Assembly (NCBI RefSeq): GCF_022558445.1
Contig: NZ_CP054699.1
Location: 142,001-206,000, forward strand
Direction of reading: 5' to 3'
DNA: 64,000 nucleotides
Origin: Candidatus Contubernalis alkalaceticus
GTDB taxonomy: Bacteria > Bacillota > Dethiobacteria > SKNC01
The position numbers were made by a program, and so were the translations under genes. Below the pieces are notes generated by a model. It made no database searches. It saw only the letters and a list, made by a program, of their open reading frames with translations, and was not told the DNA's origin. Positions 18,104-27,350 of this stretch are shown piece by piece. Each line of letters begins with the position of its first letter. Positions within the stretch are counted from its first letter, which is position 1.

Positions 18104-18139
18104 TGCCTACCTTAAATGTCATTTTTGCCTAACCTAAAT
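18104..18139. repeat. Imperfect direct repeat in the gap beside the IS630 remnant
   Basis: TGCCTACCTTAAATG and TGCCTAACCTAAATG occur about 22 nt apart in an AT-rich gap (17924-18167) that otherwise shows no gene. It may be insertion-sequence debris. Confidence 0.3.
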
Positions 18140-18167
18140 GGAGGATAACTGCCAGCGGTTCAAATCT

Positions 18168-18695
18168 AATATATTTGTAGGTGTCGTCCATCCTTGCCAC
18201 AAACTTTCTTGAAGCTTATAAAAACCCTCTGCTTTACCTGATAGGGCTTAAATTCATTTTTTTTAACGTACGCTGAATTGTGGAAGGTGATACGTCTTGG
18301 ACAAATCCTAACTGGACCATTTTTTCGGCTAATAAAACGATTGTCCATTTGGAATAGCCTTCTGGTGGTACACTGCTGGCCAACAGCGCCAACTGAGCCT
18401 CCTGATGGCCGTTGAGTTTTCGTGTATAATTTTTTCTGTTTTTTCGACCCAACGCTCTTTCCAGACCCTCTTCAACAAATCGTTTTCTTACATTAAATAC
18501 GGTGTTAAACTGACAATGATATGCCTCTGCAATGGTTACATCTGTCCAGTTTTCACCGTACTCTCCCTGGTCTGCTTTTAACAAAATGTTGGCATGCTTT
18601 ATTTTGTATGCGGGTGCTGTGCCTGTATTAACTATGCACAAAAGTTCTTTTCTTTCATCCAATGTCAGTTTTACAATCCATTTTTTTGCTGACAT
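18168..18695 (-). pseudogene. IS630-family transposase remnant
   Basis: The ATG at 18695 has GGGGAGAG upstream. The first ~150 codons encode the helix-turn-helix/homeodomain-like N-terminal part of an IS630-type transposase (IAEAYHC, RKRFVEEGLERALGR). The frame breaks in an A8 tract (T8 at 18257-18264 on the plus strand); homology resumes in another frame (KKNEFKPYQVKQR) for about 30 codons and then stops. The whole DDE catalytic domain is missing. No terminal inverted repeats were recognised, so this is a decayed fragment. Confidence 0.8.
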
Positions 18696-18869
18696 GATGT
18701 CACTCTCCCCTAAATAAATGTTTGATAACATCATAATTTGGATGAGCCTATATGTCCAGTATATATTTAAACAATTTCAAAATCTTGGGCATATAACCTC
18801 ATCTTTTAGCATATTGTGAATACATAACTTCCGAAACAAAATGAGAAAATGTATAGGTTACGACAGCTC

Positions 18870-18896
18870 TTCTCGCAACCCATAAATTTACGAGAA
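18870..18896. promoter_or_regulatory. Short inverted repeat upstream of the methyltransferase-cluster promoter
   Basis: TTCTCG (18870-18875) and CGAGAA (18891-18896) are complementary and lie about 42 nt before the TTGACA box. This is a weak operator candidate. The rest of 18735-18937 shows no gene. Confidence 0.25.
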
Positions 18897-18937
18897 TCAA
18901 CATTCCAGATATTTACATAGGAAAAAATTAGGCTCCC

Positions 18938-18965
18938 TTGACAATATTACTATGTATTATATACT
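18938..18965 (+). promoter_or_regulatory. Promoter of the cobamide methyltransferase cluster
   Basis: Perfect TTGACA at 18938-18943, with TATACT at 18960-18965 (spacer 16). It is followed by AAGGAG at 18972-18977, 8 nt before an ATG at 18986. Confidence 0.75.
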
Positions 18966-18985
18966 TTATACAAGGAGTATGAGCT

Positions 18986-19652
18986 ATGAACAATTTTCTA
19001 TGCCAACCATTAGATTTACAGACTGCAGTAAAATTAGTATATAAATATTATAAAAAAAAACAATATTTCTTTTCGAACAAAGCAAGAAGTAGACACTGCC
19101 CTTGAAACTATTTTGGCAACTGCCAATGCTAATATGATATGGAGAAAGCTTCCTATAATTCAATTGAAGGATGGCTGTGCAGTTTTTCGCACAGCATATC
19201 CGGTGAAAAGTCGGAAGCTTTTATATGTTCTTTCATATTGTAATGATGTTGTTCTATGTGCTGCTACTTTGGGTAGAGATTTAGATGATGCAATGAAGCA
19301 AGAAAATATGCGCATGCATGAAAAGGTAGTGCTTGACCAGGTTGCTTCTAAGGTTATGGAAACAGTTATGGAGAGAGGACAGAAACAAATTGGGAGGGTA
19401 TGTAAGCCGGGGGAAGGAATGACCAAACGCTACAGCCCTGGACACTGTGATTGGCCTATTGAACAACAGAGTATAATTTTTTCTCTACTGCCCCTAAAAC
19501 TTCTTGGTATCCATCTTTCTCCTTCATACCTGATGAGTCCCAAAAAATCTGTAACGGCATTGATAGGGATTGGAGATCAAGAGCAGGTTAATCATCATGG
19601 AAATGCATGTCTTCAATGTGATCAAAAAAAAACCTGTAAATATCGACGATAA
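18986..19652 (+). pseudogene. Corrinoid activation (MetH activation-domain-like) protein, frameshifted in an A9 tract
   Basis: The ATG at 18986 has a good promoter and ribosome-binding site and opens a frame beginning MNNFLCQPLDLQTAVKLVY. That frame ends early, while the rest of the protein continues in the +1 frame from the A9 run at 19052-19060 to the stop at 19652. The combined product would be about 220 residues and resembles stand-alone versions of the C-terminal activation domain of cobalamin-dependent methionine synthase: CAATLGRDLDD, RYSPGHCDWP and a C-terminal CLQC...CKYR cysteine motif. Such proteins are thought to support reductive methylation of inactive cob(II)alamin on corrinoid proteins. 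The downstream part alone has only a TTG start at 19113 without a clear ribosome-binding site. A real mutation, slippage-mediated expression, or a homopolymer sequencing error are all possible. Confidence 0.7.
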
Positions 19653-19686
19653 TCTAAACCAAATACATTAAAGGAGGAATGTAAAT

Positions 19687-21093
19687 GTGAATACCCGTAT
19701 ACATCAATATAAGCCCCTGACGCAGAGAGATATTGAGGAAGTCCACCGGGCAACCATGGAGGTGCTGTCGGAAACTGGATTTGAAGTGCATCAGCCGGAA
19801 GCTTTTGCATACTTCAAAGAGGTTGCTGATTTTGTGGATGAACAGAATCAAATTATCAAATTAAAGGAAAAAACTATTAGGGAATTGATTTCTTCAGTCC
19901 CTTCCACAGTAACTCTTTATGGAAGAGAGGAGAAACATGACTGTCGGCTTGGGTCGGGGGAAGTATACTTTGGAACAGGTGGTACAGCTTTAAACATGTT
20001 AGATTATGGAGAAAAAGAAAGCAGGACTGCCTGCATGCAGGATCTTGAGAATGTGATTAGAATCGTGCATAGGATGGATAACATTGATATCTGTCTGCTT
20101 CCTACATATCCCAGTGAATTAGATATTAGTGAGGTTGACGTACATCGATTTAATGCAGGGCTTACCTACACCAACAAACATATTATGGGCGGGGTATACA
20201 CATCTCAAGGAATAGACGATGTGATTCGTATGGCCGAAGAGGCTGCTGGTTCTCCAGAAGCACTGCGGGAACGGCCCTTCATATCAATCATAACCTGTGG
20301 AATCAGCCCCCTTCGAGTGGATAATGAGTATGGAACATTTATGATTCAAGTTGCTAAAGAAGGTATTCCGTTGGCAGTGCCTGTAGAACCTTTATGCGGT
20401 GGCACTTCACCCATGTCATTAGCCGGAACCCTTGTAATCCAAAATTGTGATGCTTTGATCAATGTTATGTTAACGCAGCTGGTAAATCCAGGGACACCGG
20501 TAATATATGGATGTGTTGCTTCCTCCATGGATATGAGGTCTATGAGTTATTTAGGTGCTCCTGTAGAAAGTGGGTTAATTAATGCTGCAACGGCACAGAT
20601 GACCCATTACTATGGTATTCCCTATTATTCAACTGCGGGGATTAGTGACTCAAAGACACTGGATGCTCAATGTGGGTACGAATCTGCAATAACCAACATG
20701 CTTGTAGGTTTAGCGGGAGCTGATTTTATACATGATGCTGCGGGCCTTATGGAGTTTGCTTTTACAGTAAGCTTGGAGAAGCTGGTGATTGATAATGAAA
20801 TTATCGGTATGGTTAAACAGGCTATTAAGGGCATTGATGTATCTGAGGAAACCCTTTGTCTTGATGAGATCAAAGAGACTGGACCCGGCGGCAACTTCTT
20901 AACCAGCAGAAGTACCCGGAAATTCATGCGGTCTGAACATTATCAGCCTACCCTCAGTGACCGTCAGGAACGTTCATTATGGATTTCAGAAGGGCATATG
21001 ACAGCTGATCAGAGGGCTCATGAGATAGTCACCGGTATCCTTAAAGAAAAACCAAAGAGGTACTTATTAGTGAAAGAAAAACTCAAAAAATAG
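19687..21093 (+). CDS. MttB-family (non-pyrrolysine) methyltransferase, paralogue 1
   Basis: A 468-residue COG5598 protein of the trimethylamine methyltransferase superfamily. These enzymes transfer a methyl group from a quaternary amine to the Co(I) of a cognate corrinoid protein. VYFGTGGTALN near residue 97, NPGTPVIYG around 270 and YGIPYYSTAG around 305 recur in the two paralogues below. There is no internal amber codon, so it belongs to the non-Pyl group that includes the glycine betaine enzyme MtgB and its carnitine and proline-betaine relatives. GTG start with AAGGAGGA at 19671-19678. It ends in TAG 30 nt before the mtgA-like gene and in the same frame. The substrate is inferred from the neighbouring betaine importer. 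Confidence 0.88.
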   Translation: MNTRIHQYKPLTQRDIEEVHRATMEVLSETGFEVHQPEAFAYFKEVADFVDEQNQIIKLKEKTIRELISSVPSTVTLYGREEKHDCRLGSGEVYFGTGGTALNMLDYGEKESRTACMQDLENVIRIVHRMDNIDICLLPTYPSELDISEVDVHRFNAGLTYTNKHIMGGVYTSQGIDDVIRMAEEAAGSPEALRERPFISIITCGISPLRVDNEYGTFMIQVAKEGIPLAVPVEPLCGGTSPMSLAGTLVIQNCDALINVMLTQLVNPGTPVIYGCVASSMDMRSMSYLGAPVESGLINAATAQMTHYYGIPYYSTAGISDSKTLDAQCGYESAITNMLVGLAGADFIHDAAGLMEFAFTVSLEKLVIDNEIIGMVKQAIKGIDVSEETLCLDEIKETGPGGNFLTSRSTRKFMRSEHYQPTLSDRQERSLWISEGHMTADQRAHEIVTGILKEKPKRYLLVKEKLKK

Positions 21094-21123
21094 TGGAAAG
21101 TAAAGGCTTTGAAAGGAGTAAAT

Positions 21124-21948
21124 ATGATTATTATAGGAGAACGTGTGAATGCAACAAGAAAGCGTATCAGAACGGCTATTCAGCAAAAGGATACGGTTAC
21201 CATAAAAGATGAGATAGTCATGCAGGATATGGCAGGAGCACATTATATTGATCTGAATGCCGGGACGGGTTCTGGAGTAATACAGCAGGAAAAGGATGAT
21301 CTGTGCTGGTTGATTGATATAGCTTTAGAGTGCACGGAGAAGAATCTTGTATTGGATGCAGCAGGCCCTGAAATTCTACAAGCTGCGGCAAAACATTTAG
21401 ATGATCGAAGGCCGTGGATGCTTAATTCCATTAATGGTGAACTGTCCAGCCGGTCTATGGAAATCATTGAACTTGCTTCTAAATACCAGGTTCCCCTCAT
21501 AGCTCTGGCTATGGATAAGAAGGGTATACCTCCTGAAACTGATAAAAGGTTGGCCATCTGTGAAGCAATCCTGAATGAAGTGAGAAAAAGAGGATTGTCT
21601 GAAGAACTTATCTTTTTTGACCCTCTGGTGATTCCTATTGCAACAGATACCAATCAGGCTTTAGTTACTTTTAAGACCATTGAGAGGATTAATGAGCTTT
21701 TCCCTCAGGTAAAGACCACCCTGGGCCTAACTAATATTTCTCATGGATTGAAAAAGCGCTTTTTTGTAAATGGAGCTTTCCTTACTACGGCGGTTTGTTT
21801 TGGATTGCATTCAGCGATTTTAGACCCTACTCAAAAAAGTATTCAACAGTCTGTCATCATGGGAAACCTGCTGGCTGGAAAGGATAAGTTCTGTAGAAAA
21901 TTCTCCAGAGCCATAAGGGTAGGGTTATTTGAGGAAGAGGAGAGATAA
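21124..21948 (+). CDS. Methylcobamide:tetrahydrofolate methyltransferase (MtgA/MtrH-like)
   Basis: A pterin-binding TIM-barrel protein of 274 residues that would move the methyl group from methyl-corrinoid protein to tetrahydrofolate, giving methyl-THF. MIIIGERVNATR at the start, HYIDLNAGTG around residue 44 and LGLTNISHGL around 204 match the dihydropteroate-synthase-like methyltransferase family of AcsE and MtgA. ATG at 21124 is preferred because AAAGGAG lies at 21111-21117; an in-frame TTG at 21109 would begin within it. It sits between two MttB paralogues in a tight operon, as expected for an MttB/MtgA/corrinoid set. Confidence 0.87.
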   Translation: MIIIGERVNATRKRIRTAIQQKDTVTIKDEIVMQDMAGAHYIDLNAGTGSGVIQQEKDDLCWLIDIALECTEKNLVLDAAGPEILQAAAKHLDDRRPWMLNSINGELSSRSMEIIELASKYQVPLIALAMDKKGIPPETDKRLAICEAILNEVRKRGLSEELIFFDPLVIPIATDTNQALVTFKTIERINELFPQVKTTLGLTNISHGLKKRFFVNGAFLTTAVCFGLHSAILDPTQKSIQQSVIMGNLLAGKDKFCRKFSRAIRVGLFEEEER

Positions 21949-21950
21949 TT

Positions 21951-23492
21951 ATGGATGAACAAAAACCTACGTATAGAAAACCTCTGTATGTTCAGCCGGT
22001 TGAACGGTTAACTCAGACACAGATCAAGAGCATACATAATGCATCAATGAAACTTTTGTCAGAAACAGGTATTAAATGTGCGGGAGAACAGGCAGCAGGA
22101 GTATATCACAGCGCAGGGTGCCTGGTAAGTGAAAGTAAAGTCGGGAAACAAAAGCAGTGGAATATACGGTTTCCGGAAGAAGTGTTGAAAAAGGCTCTAA
22201 AGCGTGTGCCCTCCCAGGTTATTTTGGGTGCAAGAGATCCTCAAAACACTTTATACTTAAATGCAAATGTTCCTGGTGTTTATTTCGGGACAGGCTCAGA
22301 GACTAACATATATTTACGGTCAAAAATAGAACAGTTTGTTAGCACTGGAGGCAGCCAGAATACACTGCAGTACCCTGTATATGAAGAAGAGCCGGGTTCC
22401 ATATCTGCCTTATGTGAGTCAGCCCGACTCATAGACCATCTAGAACATGCAGATTTTTTTATTAGAAATATAAATATACAGGATCAGGAAATAGATTCGA
22501 AAAACAAGGACGTAAATGTCTTTTTCGCTTCTTTACTTAATACTGCCAAGCATGTACAGGGGGGGCTTACTGACCCCAAGGCTCTTCCATTGGTGATTTC
22601 CTTAGCAAAAATTATTGCCGGGGATCAGCCTCATCTTCCCTTGTCTTTTATAGTGTGTCCCATAAAAAGTCCTCTTTTTATGGTCTCTGACAGCTCTGAA
22701 AAAGTTATAGCCATTGCGAGGGAGAAAATTCCCATGGTGATATCATCTTCTCCTCAAGGGGGGGTAACGGCTCCTATTCAGGAAGAAGGAATAGTAACGC
22801 AAATTAACGCAGAAATCCTGGCAGGAATTGCTTTAGCACAATTTTCTAATCCTGGAACACCGGTCTTGTATGGATCTGTTCCCACCCGGGCACGACTTGA
22901 TACACTTCAAGACTGCTATGGGACAGGAAATTTCATCCATTATGCCATGGGATGCGCCCAAATGGCACGGTTTTATGGAATACCCTGTTATTCTTCCGCC
23001 GGGGTAGGTGACGTTAAACGACCGGGAATTCAAGCCATGGTAGAGAAACTTTTTTCTTATAAGGGGGTAGCCTCTGCGGGGGCCCACTATATTCATTATG
23101 CTTTTGGCCTACTTGATGGTACAAATATCTTTTCCCCTCTCCAAGCTGTCCTGGATAACGCTTCAATTGCTTTAGTGAAGGATATTCTTAGGGTTCCCAG
23201 CTGTGAAGAGCAGCATATTGAAGCAGCTCTAAAGGAAATTATGAAAACTGCGGAAGGTTCAGGGATGTTTACCCGGGGAGTTAGAAAGCAGCTTCGAAGC
23301 AAGGTTGTTTCAGATATCTATGAATTTGTCTCTAAGGGGGAGGAAGATCAAGTTTTTATACAGGCTCAAGCCAAACTTGACGCTTGCCTTGTCGATGATT
23401 CCAACACCTTGTCAGAGGAAACAATTGCAAAGGTTTATAAAGAAATACCTGGATTATTAAATAAAATAAAGGGAGGTTTATATAATGAGTAA
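21951..23492 (+). CDS. MttB-family (non-pyrrolysine) methyltransferase, paralogue 2
   Basis: The largest paralogue (513 residues). It shares VYFGTGSETNIYLR, NPGTPVLYGSVPT and YGIPCYSSAGVGD with paralogue 1, and an SSPQGGVTAPI segment that matches SCPQGGSTAPF in paralogue 3. No in-frame amber codon. It starts 2 nt after the mtgA-like stop, and its last 8 nt overlap the corrinoid protein gene, so these products are translationally coupled. Having three diverged substrate-side methyltransferases with one corrinoid protein suggests several related methylamines are used through one carrier. Confidence 0.87.
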   Translation: MDEQKPTYRKPLYVQPVERLTQTQIKSIHNASMKLLSETGIKCAGEQAAGVYHSAGCLVSESKVGKQKQWNIRFPEEVLKKALKRVPSQVILGARDPQNTLYLNANVPGVYFGTGSETNIYLRSKIEQFVSTGGSQNTLQYPVYEEEPGSISALCESARLIDHLEHADFFIRNINIQDQEIDSKNKDVNVFFASLLNTAKHVQGGLTDPKALPLVISLAKIIAGDQPHLPLSFIVCPIKSPLFMVSDSSEKVIAIAREKIPMVISSSPQGGVTAPIQEEGIVTQINAEILAGIALAQFSNPGTPVLYGSVPTRARLDTLQDCYGTGNFIHYAMGCAQMARFYGIPCYSSAGVGDVKRPGIQAMVEKLFSYKGVASAGAHYIHYAFGLLDGTNIFSPLQAVLDNASIALVKDILRVPSCEEQHIEAALKEIMKTAEGSGMFTRGVRKQLRSKVVSDIYEFVSKGEEDQVFIQAQAKLDACLVDDSNTLSEETIAKVYKEIPGLLNKIKGGLYNE

Positions 23493-24168
23493 TGACGATC
23501 TATTGAAAACGTTGGAGAATGCCATTATAATGGGACATCTTGATGCTGATGACGAAGGTTTTGATGGAACTATGGAAGGAACTCCTGGAACATTGGAATT
23601 AGTAGACAAAGCTTTAGAAGAGGGAATCGAGCCGCAGAAGATTTTGAAAATTTTTGGAACAGCAATGGAAAAAGTAGGAGACCTGTTTGAGACAGAGGAA
23701 TATTTCCTTCCCGACATGTTGGCCAGTGCTGAATGTGTGGGTGAAGCCATGGATATTATAGAGCCAAAACTTAAGGCAGGCACTAGCTCTGAAAAAGGCA
23801 AATTCCTTATTGCCACGGTGGAGGGGGATTTGCATGATATAGGTAAAAATATTGTTGCTACTATGATCAAAGGGGCAGGATTTCAGGTGATGGATTTAGG
23901 TATAGATGTACCGGCAGCAGATATTTTGAAGGCCATCAGGGAATTTAAACCGGATTTTGTTGGGCTTTCGGCACTGTTAACTACCACTATGATTGAAATG
24001 GAGCAGGTAGTTAAGCTGATCAGGTTAGAAGGTTTTTCAGATATAAAGGTATTCATTGGTGGGGCACCTACCTCAGAAGAGTTTGCACAAAAAATTGGCG
24101 CTGACCATTACTGCCGGGATGTTATGGATGCCATGCATAAGCTGGAACAAATGAAGGCGGCATCATGA
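23485..24168 (+). CDS. Corrinoid (B12-binding) methyl carrier protein, MtgC/MttC-like
   Basis: A 227-residue carrier that accepts methyl groups from the MttB-type enzymes and passes them to the MtgA-like enzyme. Residues about 5-90 form the helical cap domain (B12-binding_2). Residues about 104-220 form the Rossmann cobalamin domain with the lower-ligand motif DLHDIG (Asp115, His117, Gly120) and the later GGAPTSEEFA loop. It overlaps paralogue 2 by 8 nt and paralogue 3 by 4 nt (ATGA). It is the only corrinoid protein gene in the window. Confidence 0.92.
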   Translation: MSNDDLLKTLENAIIMGHLDADDEGFDGTMEGTPGTLELVDKALEEGIEPQKILKIFGTAMEKVGDLFETEEYFLPDMLASAECVGEAMDIIEPKLKAGTSSEKGKFLIATVEGDLHDIGKNIVATMIKGAGFQVMDLGIDVPAADILKAIREFKPDFVGLSALLTTTMIEMEQVVKLIRLEGFSDIKVFIGGAPTSEEFAQKIGADHYCRDVMDAMHKLEQMKAAS

Positions 24169-25628
24169 TAATTTCTGATATACAAAGAATAAAGATGCTT
24201 TCTCCTGCTGAAATGCAATCAGTTCATATAGGGACCTGCAGGCTTTTATCAGAAGTAGGGGTTAAGGTTACCCATGAAGGGATTGCTGAAATGCTCATAT
24301 CCCGGGGAGCACAGCGTAAAGGGGATAGAGTACTTATACCTCAAAATATGGTGGAAAATGCTCTGGCGGAGACTGCCAAAGTTATTCAATTTGATGCACC
24401 AGATCCGGCCTATGGATTTACGGTTGATGCTTTAAAAAATCAGGTGAAGTTTGGGACCGGTGGGCAGGCACTCTATGTTGTGCATCGTACTTCCCAAGGA
24501 TGGGAGAGACGGCCGGCAGGGACAGAGGATTTAAAAAAGATTCTTGCTCTATGTGATCAGCTAAAACAGGTTGATTTTATTACCCGGCCTGTAGAGTGTG
24601 ATGTCCCGGAAGATCAGATGGATGTAGAAAAGGCTAAAATATTTCGTGAGTACTGCTCTAAACCTATGAATCTAGCTAATCTTATCAAGGTGGATCGTTT
24701 AGATGAAGTGCTTGAGATTATTGGTAATTCCTCTTATCTTTCTTTTATCGACTGCCTGGTTTCCAGTCCTCTGGTGATGGATAGTTCTGCCGGGGATAAG
24801 TTAATCGCACTTTTAGAAAAAAATCTTCCGGTAGCCATATCCAGCTGTCCCCAGGGGGGGAGCACTGCGCCATTTTCTGAAGTGGGAGAACTGCTGCAGC
24901 TGAACGCAGAACTTTTGTTTGGGTTTGTGTTAGCCAATATCATTCGCCCAGGGGCGTCAGTGCTGTATCGAGGGATACCGATTACTTCCAATCTTTATGG
25001 GGACGGATCCCCCAGATGGTGCCAACCAGAGAGTATTCGCCGTGTTGCTCTGGCGGCACAGCTGTGTCGTTTTTACAATCTTCCCTGTTGTGGCACGGCA
25101 GGGGTATCGGATGAAGCAGTACCTTGTGCACAGGGGATAAGCGAAAAGGTGTTAAGTTGGACCTACGAGATAGCCTCCGGTGCCCATTATATTAACAGTG
25201 CCTTAGGAATGCTTCACCAGGTTATGTCGGTTTCTTACTATCAGTATGTGATGGATGATATTGTTTTGGGGATTGTAAAGGAAAAATTTAAAGAACATCA
25301 AACACAAGAAATTTCACATATAGCATTAAATGCTGCGGTTGAAGCACTAAGCTGTTTTGGTGTCCCGGTAGATACAGATATGGAAGCCGAGCTGGCTGCC
25401 CGTATTCGGCATATTGAAAATCCTCTAGAGCCTTATAGTGATGAATATATCAATGAACAGCTTGCCGTTATAGAAAAAGCGGTAACCCAATCTAAAAGCA
25501 GCACGGTTTTTATGACCAAAGCCCGTAAAGGTTTAAGGGGAGGATATCTTTACAGAGGGAACAGAATTGATGTCCCCCTGGATTTGTCCCAGGTTACGGA
25601 GAGGTTAGAGTCATTTGGTACTCTTTAA
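24165..25628 (+). CDS. MttB-family (non-pyrrolysine) methyltransferase, paralogue 3
   Basis: A 487-residue member with VKFGTGGQALYVVH, SCPQGGSTAPF, RPGASVLYRG and YNLPCCGTAGVSD. The shared motifs are more divergent than between paralogues 1 and 2, consistent with another substrate. It ends with TAA and starts inside the last codons of the corrinoid gene. It is the last gene of the tight operon; about 140 AT-rich nt separate it from the AsnB-like gene. Confidence 0.86.
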   Translation: MIISDIQRIKMLSPAEMQSVHIGTCRLLSEVGVKVTHEGIAEMLISRGAQRKGDRVLIPQNMVENALAETAKVIQFDAPDPAYGFTVDALKNQVKFGTGGQALYVVHRTSQGWERRPAGTEDLKKILALCDQLKQVDFITRPVECDVPEDQMDVEKAKIFREYCSKPMNLANLIKVDRLDEVLEIIGNSSYLSFIDCLVSSPLVMDSSAGDKLIALLEKNLPVAISSCPQGGSTAPFSEVGELLQLNAELLFGFVLANIIRPGASVLYRGIPITSNLYGDGSPRWCQPESIRRVALAAQLCRFYNLPCCGTAGVSDEAVPCAQGISEKVLSWTYEIASGAHYINSALGMLHQVMSVSYYQYVMDDIVLGIVKEKFKEHQTQEISHIALNAAVEALSCFGVPVDTDMEAELAARIRHIENPLEPYSDEYINEQLAVIEKAVTQSKSSTVFMTKARKGLRGGYLYRGNRIDVPLDLSQVTERLESFGTL

Positions 25629-25768
25629 AAAAGAAAAAGAGTTTGGGTGCATAACTTTTAGAATGCTATCTCAAAAATTACTGCTTAAATTAACAAGAAA
25701 ATTCTGAATTTGAGTCATGACAAAAGGAAATTTAAGAAAAGAAATTGATTATTTTGGGAGGGAAACAT

Positions 25769-27226
25769 ATGGCTGGAATAGCAGGTTGTGTTGGTGCTGA
25801 AGCTTCAAAAAAAGTAGAGCAAATGATTCAAGAAATAAAACACCGGGGAGTTAGTGAGCCCATAATAAAAACTGTAGCTTCAGGTTGTGCTGGAAGCTGT
25901 GTTGGATTTGTTGGAGAAAACTCTCTTGGTATAAGTGGAGAAACAGCGCCATTTGTTATGGTTGACGGAACGCTAATTCGTGATGATAAAAGGCAGGGAG
26001 TTTCAGACGCTGATTATTTGAGAGAGAAATATATTCAGCATGGGAAAGAAGCTTTTTCTAAAATCAGTGGAAGTTTCGCCTGTGCCGTTATGGATGAAAA
26101 TGAATGTATTATTGCCCGGGACCATGTAGGGGCTCGGCCATTGATATATAATGAATCACCCCAAAGCGAGATGTTTTTTGCCTCGGAGGCCAAGGCACTG
26201 AAACAGTTTACCGATCATGTTGAAGAATTGCTTCCAGGTCATTATTTTTCAACAAAAGAGGGTCAGAGACAGTTTAATGATTGTGCTCTTACCCTTCCTA
26301 AATGGGATACCCCTTTAGAGGCTGTCGGCATAGTGAGGGAACTGTTGATTCAGGCGGTAGAACAGGCGCTCTCCAGCGGTAATATTGGCGGAATTGCTTT
26401 AAGTGGGGGGTTGGACAGCTCAATAATATTGGCTATTGCCCATAAGTTTGATAAAAACCTTAAAGCCTTTACCGCTACCTTAGATGAACATCCCGGTGAG
26501 GATCTGCAGTACGCAAAGCAGTTAACAGATTACCTTGGGGTGGAGCATCATATTTATAGAATAACTCAGGAAGATATTGAAGCAATCATTCCAGAGGCGG
26601 TGTGGTATTTAGAATCCTTCGATGAGGATTGTATAGTGGGGTTTATCGCAAACTATTATACCTCTCGTCTTGCTTCAGAACATGTAAACGGTGTGCTGGT
26701 AGGAGAAGGTGCTGATGAGCTTTTTGGTGGATATTTTAGAGAACTGCAGGATATTTCAGACCCTGCTGAAAAAGAGAGAATTGGCAGGAAACTGCTGGAT
26801 ATTTCATATAATACGGCGCTGCGCAGGCTTGACCGGGGATGGATGTCAAACAGCATTGAATACTATGCCCCGTTTCTGCATCCAGCGGTGGTTGCCATGA
26901 GCCATAAAATTCCTATGGAGCTTAAGGTTTATCAAGGGGAGGTTTCAGTTGAAAAATGGATTCTTCGGGAGGCTTTTAGAGATATGCTTCCTAAGGAAAT
27001 TGCGGATCGTCCAAAATTAAGATTTTCCCGAGGGGTTGGAGTAGATGATCAAGTAGATAAAATTGTTCCGGACAACATTGGGGAAAAGGAGCTAAAGGAG
27101 AACCCTAAAAGCTGTGGGGGGTTATCTCTGCAGTCTCCAAAAGAACTCTATTTTTATAGGCTCTTTCAGAAACACTTCCCCAAAGGGTTTGAGTGTCTTA
27201 CAGGCCGATGGGATCCCTTTAAATAA
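25769..27226 (+). CDS. Asparagine-synthetase-like protein without the catalytic Cys2
   Basis: A two-domain AsnB-type protein of 485 residues. The N-terminal half is a class II (Ntn) glutamine amidotransferase fold (GVSEPII, GSFACAVMDE, ARDHVGARPLIY). The C-terminal half is an ATP pyrophosphatase with the PP-loop SGGLDSS at 212-218 and GEGADELFGGY. The start with GGGAGGG just upstream gives MAGIAGCVG, whereas active family members begin MCGI with Cys as nucleophile; here residue 2 is Ala. Glutamine hydrolysis should therefore be lost and ammonia or another amine used. An earlier in-frame start at 25745 does not restore an N-terminal Cys. The nitrilase-family gene downstream could supply ammonia or act on the product. 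The substrate is unknown. Confidence 0.82.
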   Translation: MAGIAGCVGAEASKKVEQMIQEIKHRGVSEPIIKTVASGCAGSCVGFVGENSLGISGETAPFVMVDGTLIRDDKRQGVSDADYLREKYIQHGKEAFSKISGSFACAVMDENECIIARDHVGARPLIYNESPQSEMFFASEAKALKQFTDHVEELLPGHYFSTKEGQRQFNDCALTLPKWDTPLEAVGIVRELLIQAVEQALSSGNIGGIALSGGLDSSIILAIAHKFDKNLKAFTATLDEHPGEDLQYAKQLTDYLGVEHHIYRITQEDIEAIIPEAVWYLESFDEDCIVGFIANYYTSRLASEHVNGVLVGEGADELFGGYFRELQDISDPAEKERIGRKLLDISYNTALRRLDRGWMSNSIEYYAPFLHPAVVAMSHKIPMELKVYQGEVSVEKWILREAFRDMLPKEIADRPKLRFSRGVGVDDQVDKIVPDNIGEKELKENPKSCGGLSLQSPKELYFYRLFQKHFPKGFECLTGRWDPFK

Positions 27227-27350
27227 GAAGGATCTTCTGGTAGGCAGGTATTATAAAGAGATTGGCGAAGTATTGGATAGTCTAACTTTTAAAAACACAG
27301 CACTATATCCACATATTGCCTTTTTGTGTAAAGGGGAGGAAGCATCTTGA
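27189..27350 (+). CDS. Possible small ORF between the AsnB-like and nitrilase genes
   Basis: An open frame of about 53 codons from a TTG overlapping the AsnB 3' end to 27350, overlapping the nitrilase start by 4 nt. The composition is protein-like (KDLLVGRYYKEIGEVLDSL) and no other gene covers 27227-27346. The start and ribosome-binding site are weak, so it may be chance or a degraded extension. No family recognised. Confidence 0.3.
   Translation: MSVLQADGIPLNKKDLLVGRYYKEIGEVLDSLTFKNTALYPHIAFLCKGEEAS

Noticed and set aside
19687-25628. Internal amber (pyrrolysine) codons in the MttB-family genes
   Set aside because: All three reading frames are full length without an internal TAG, so they belong to the non-Pyl group.
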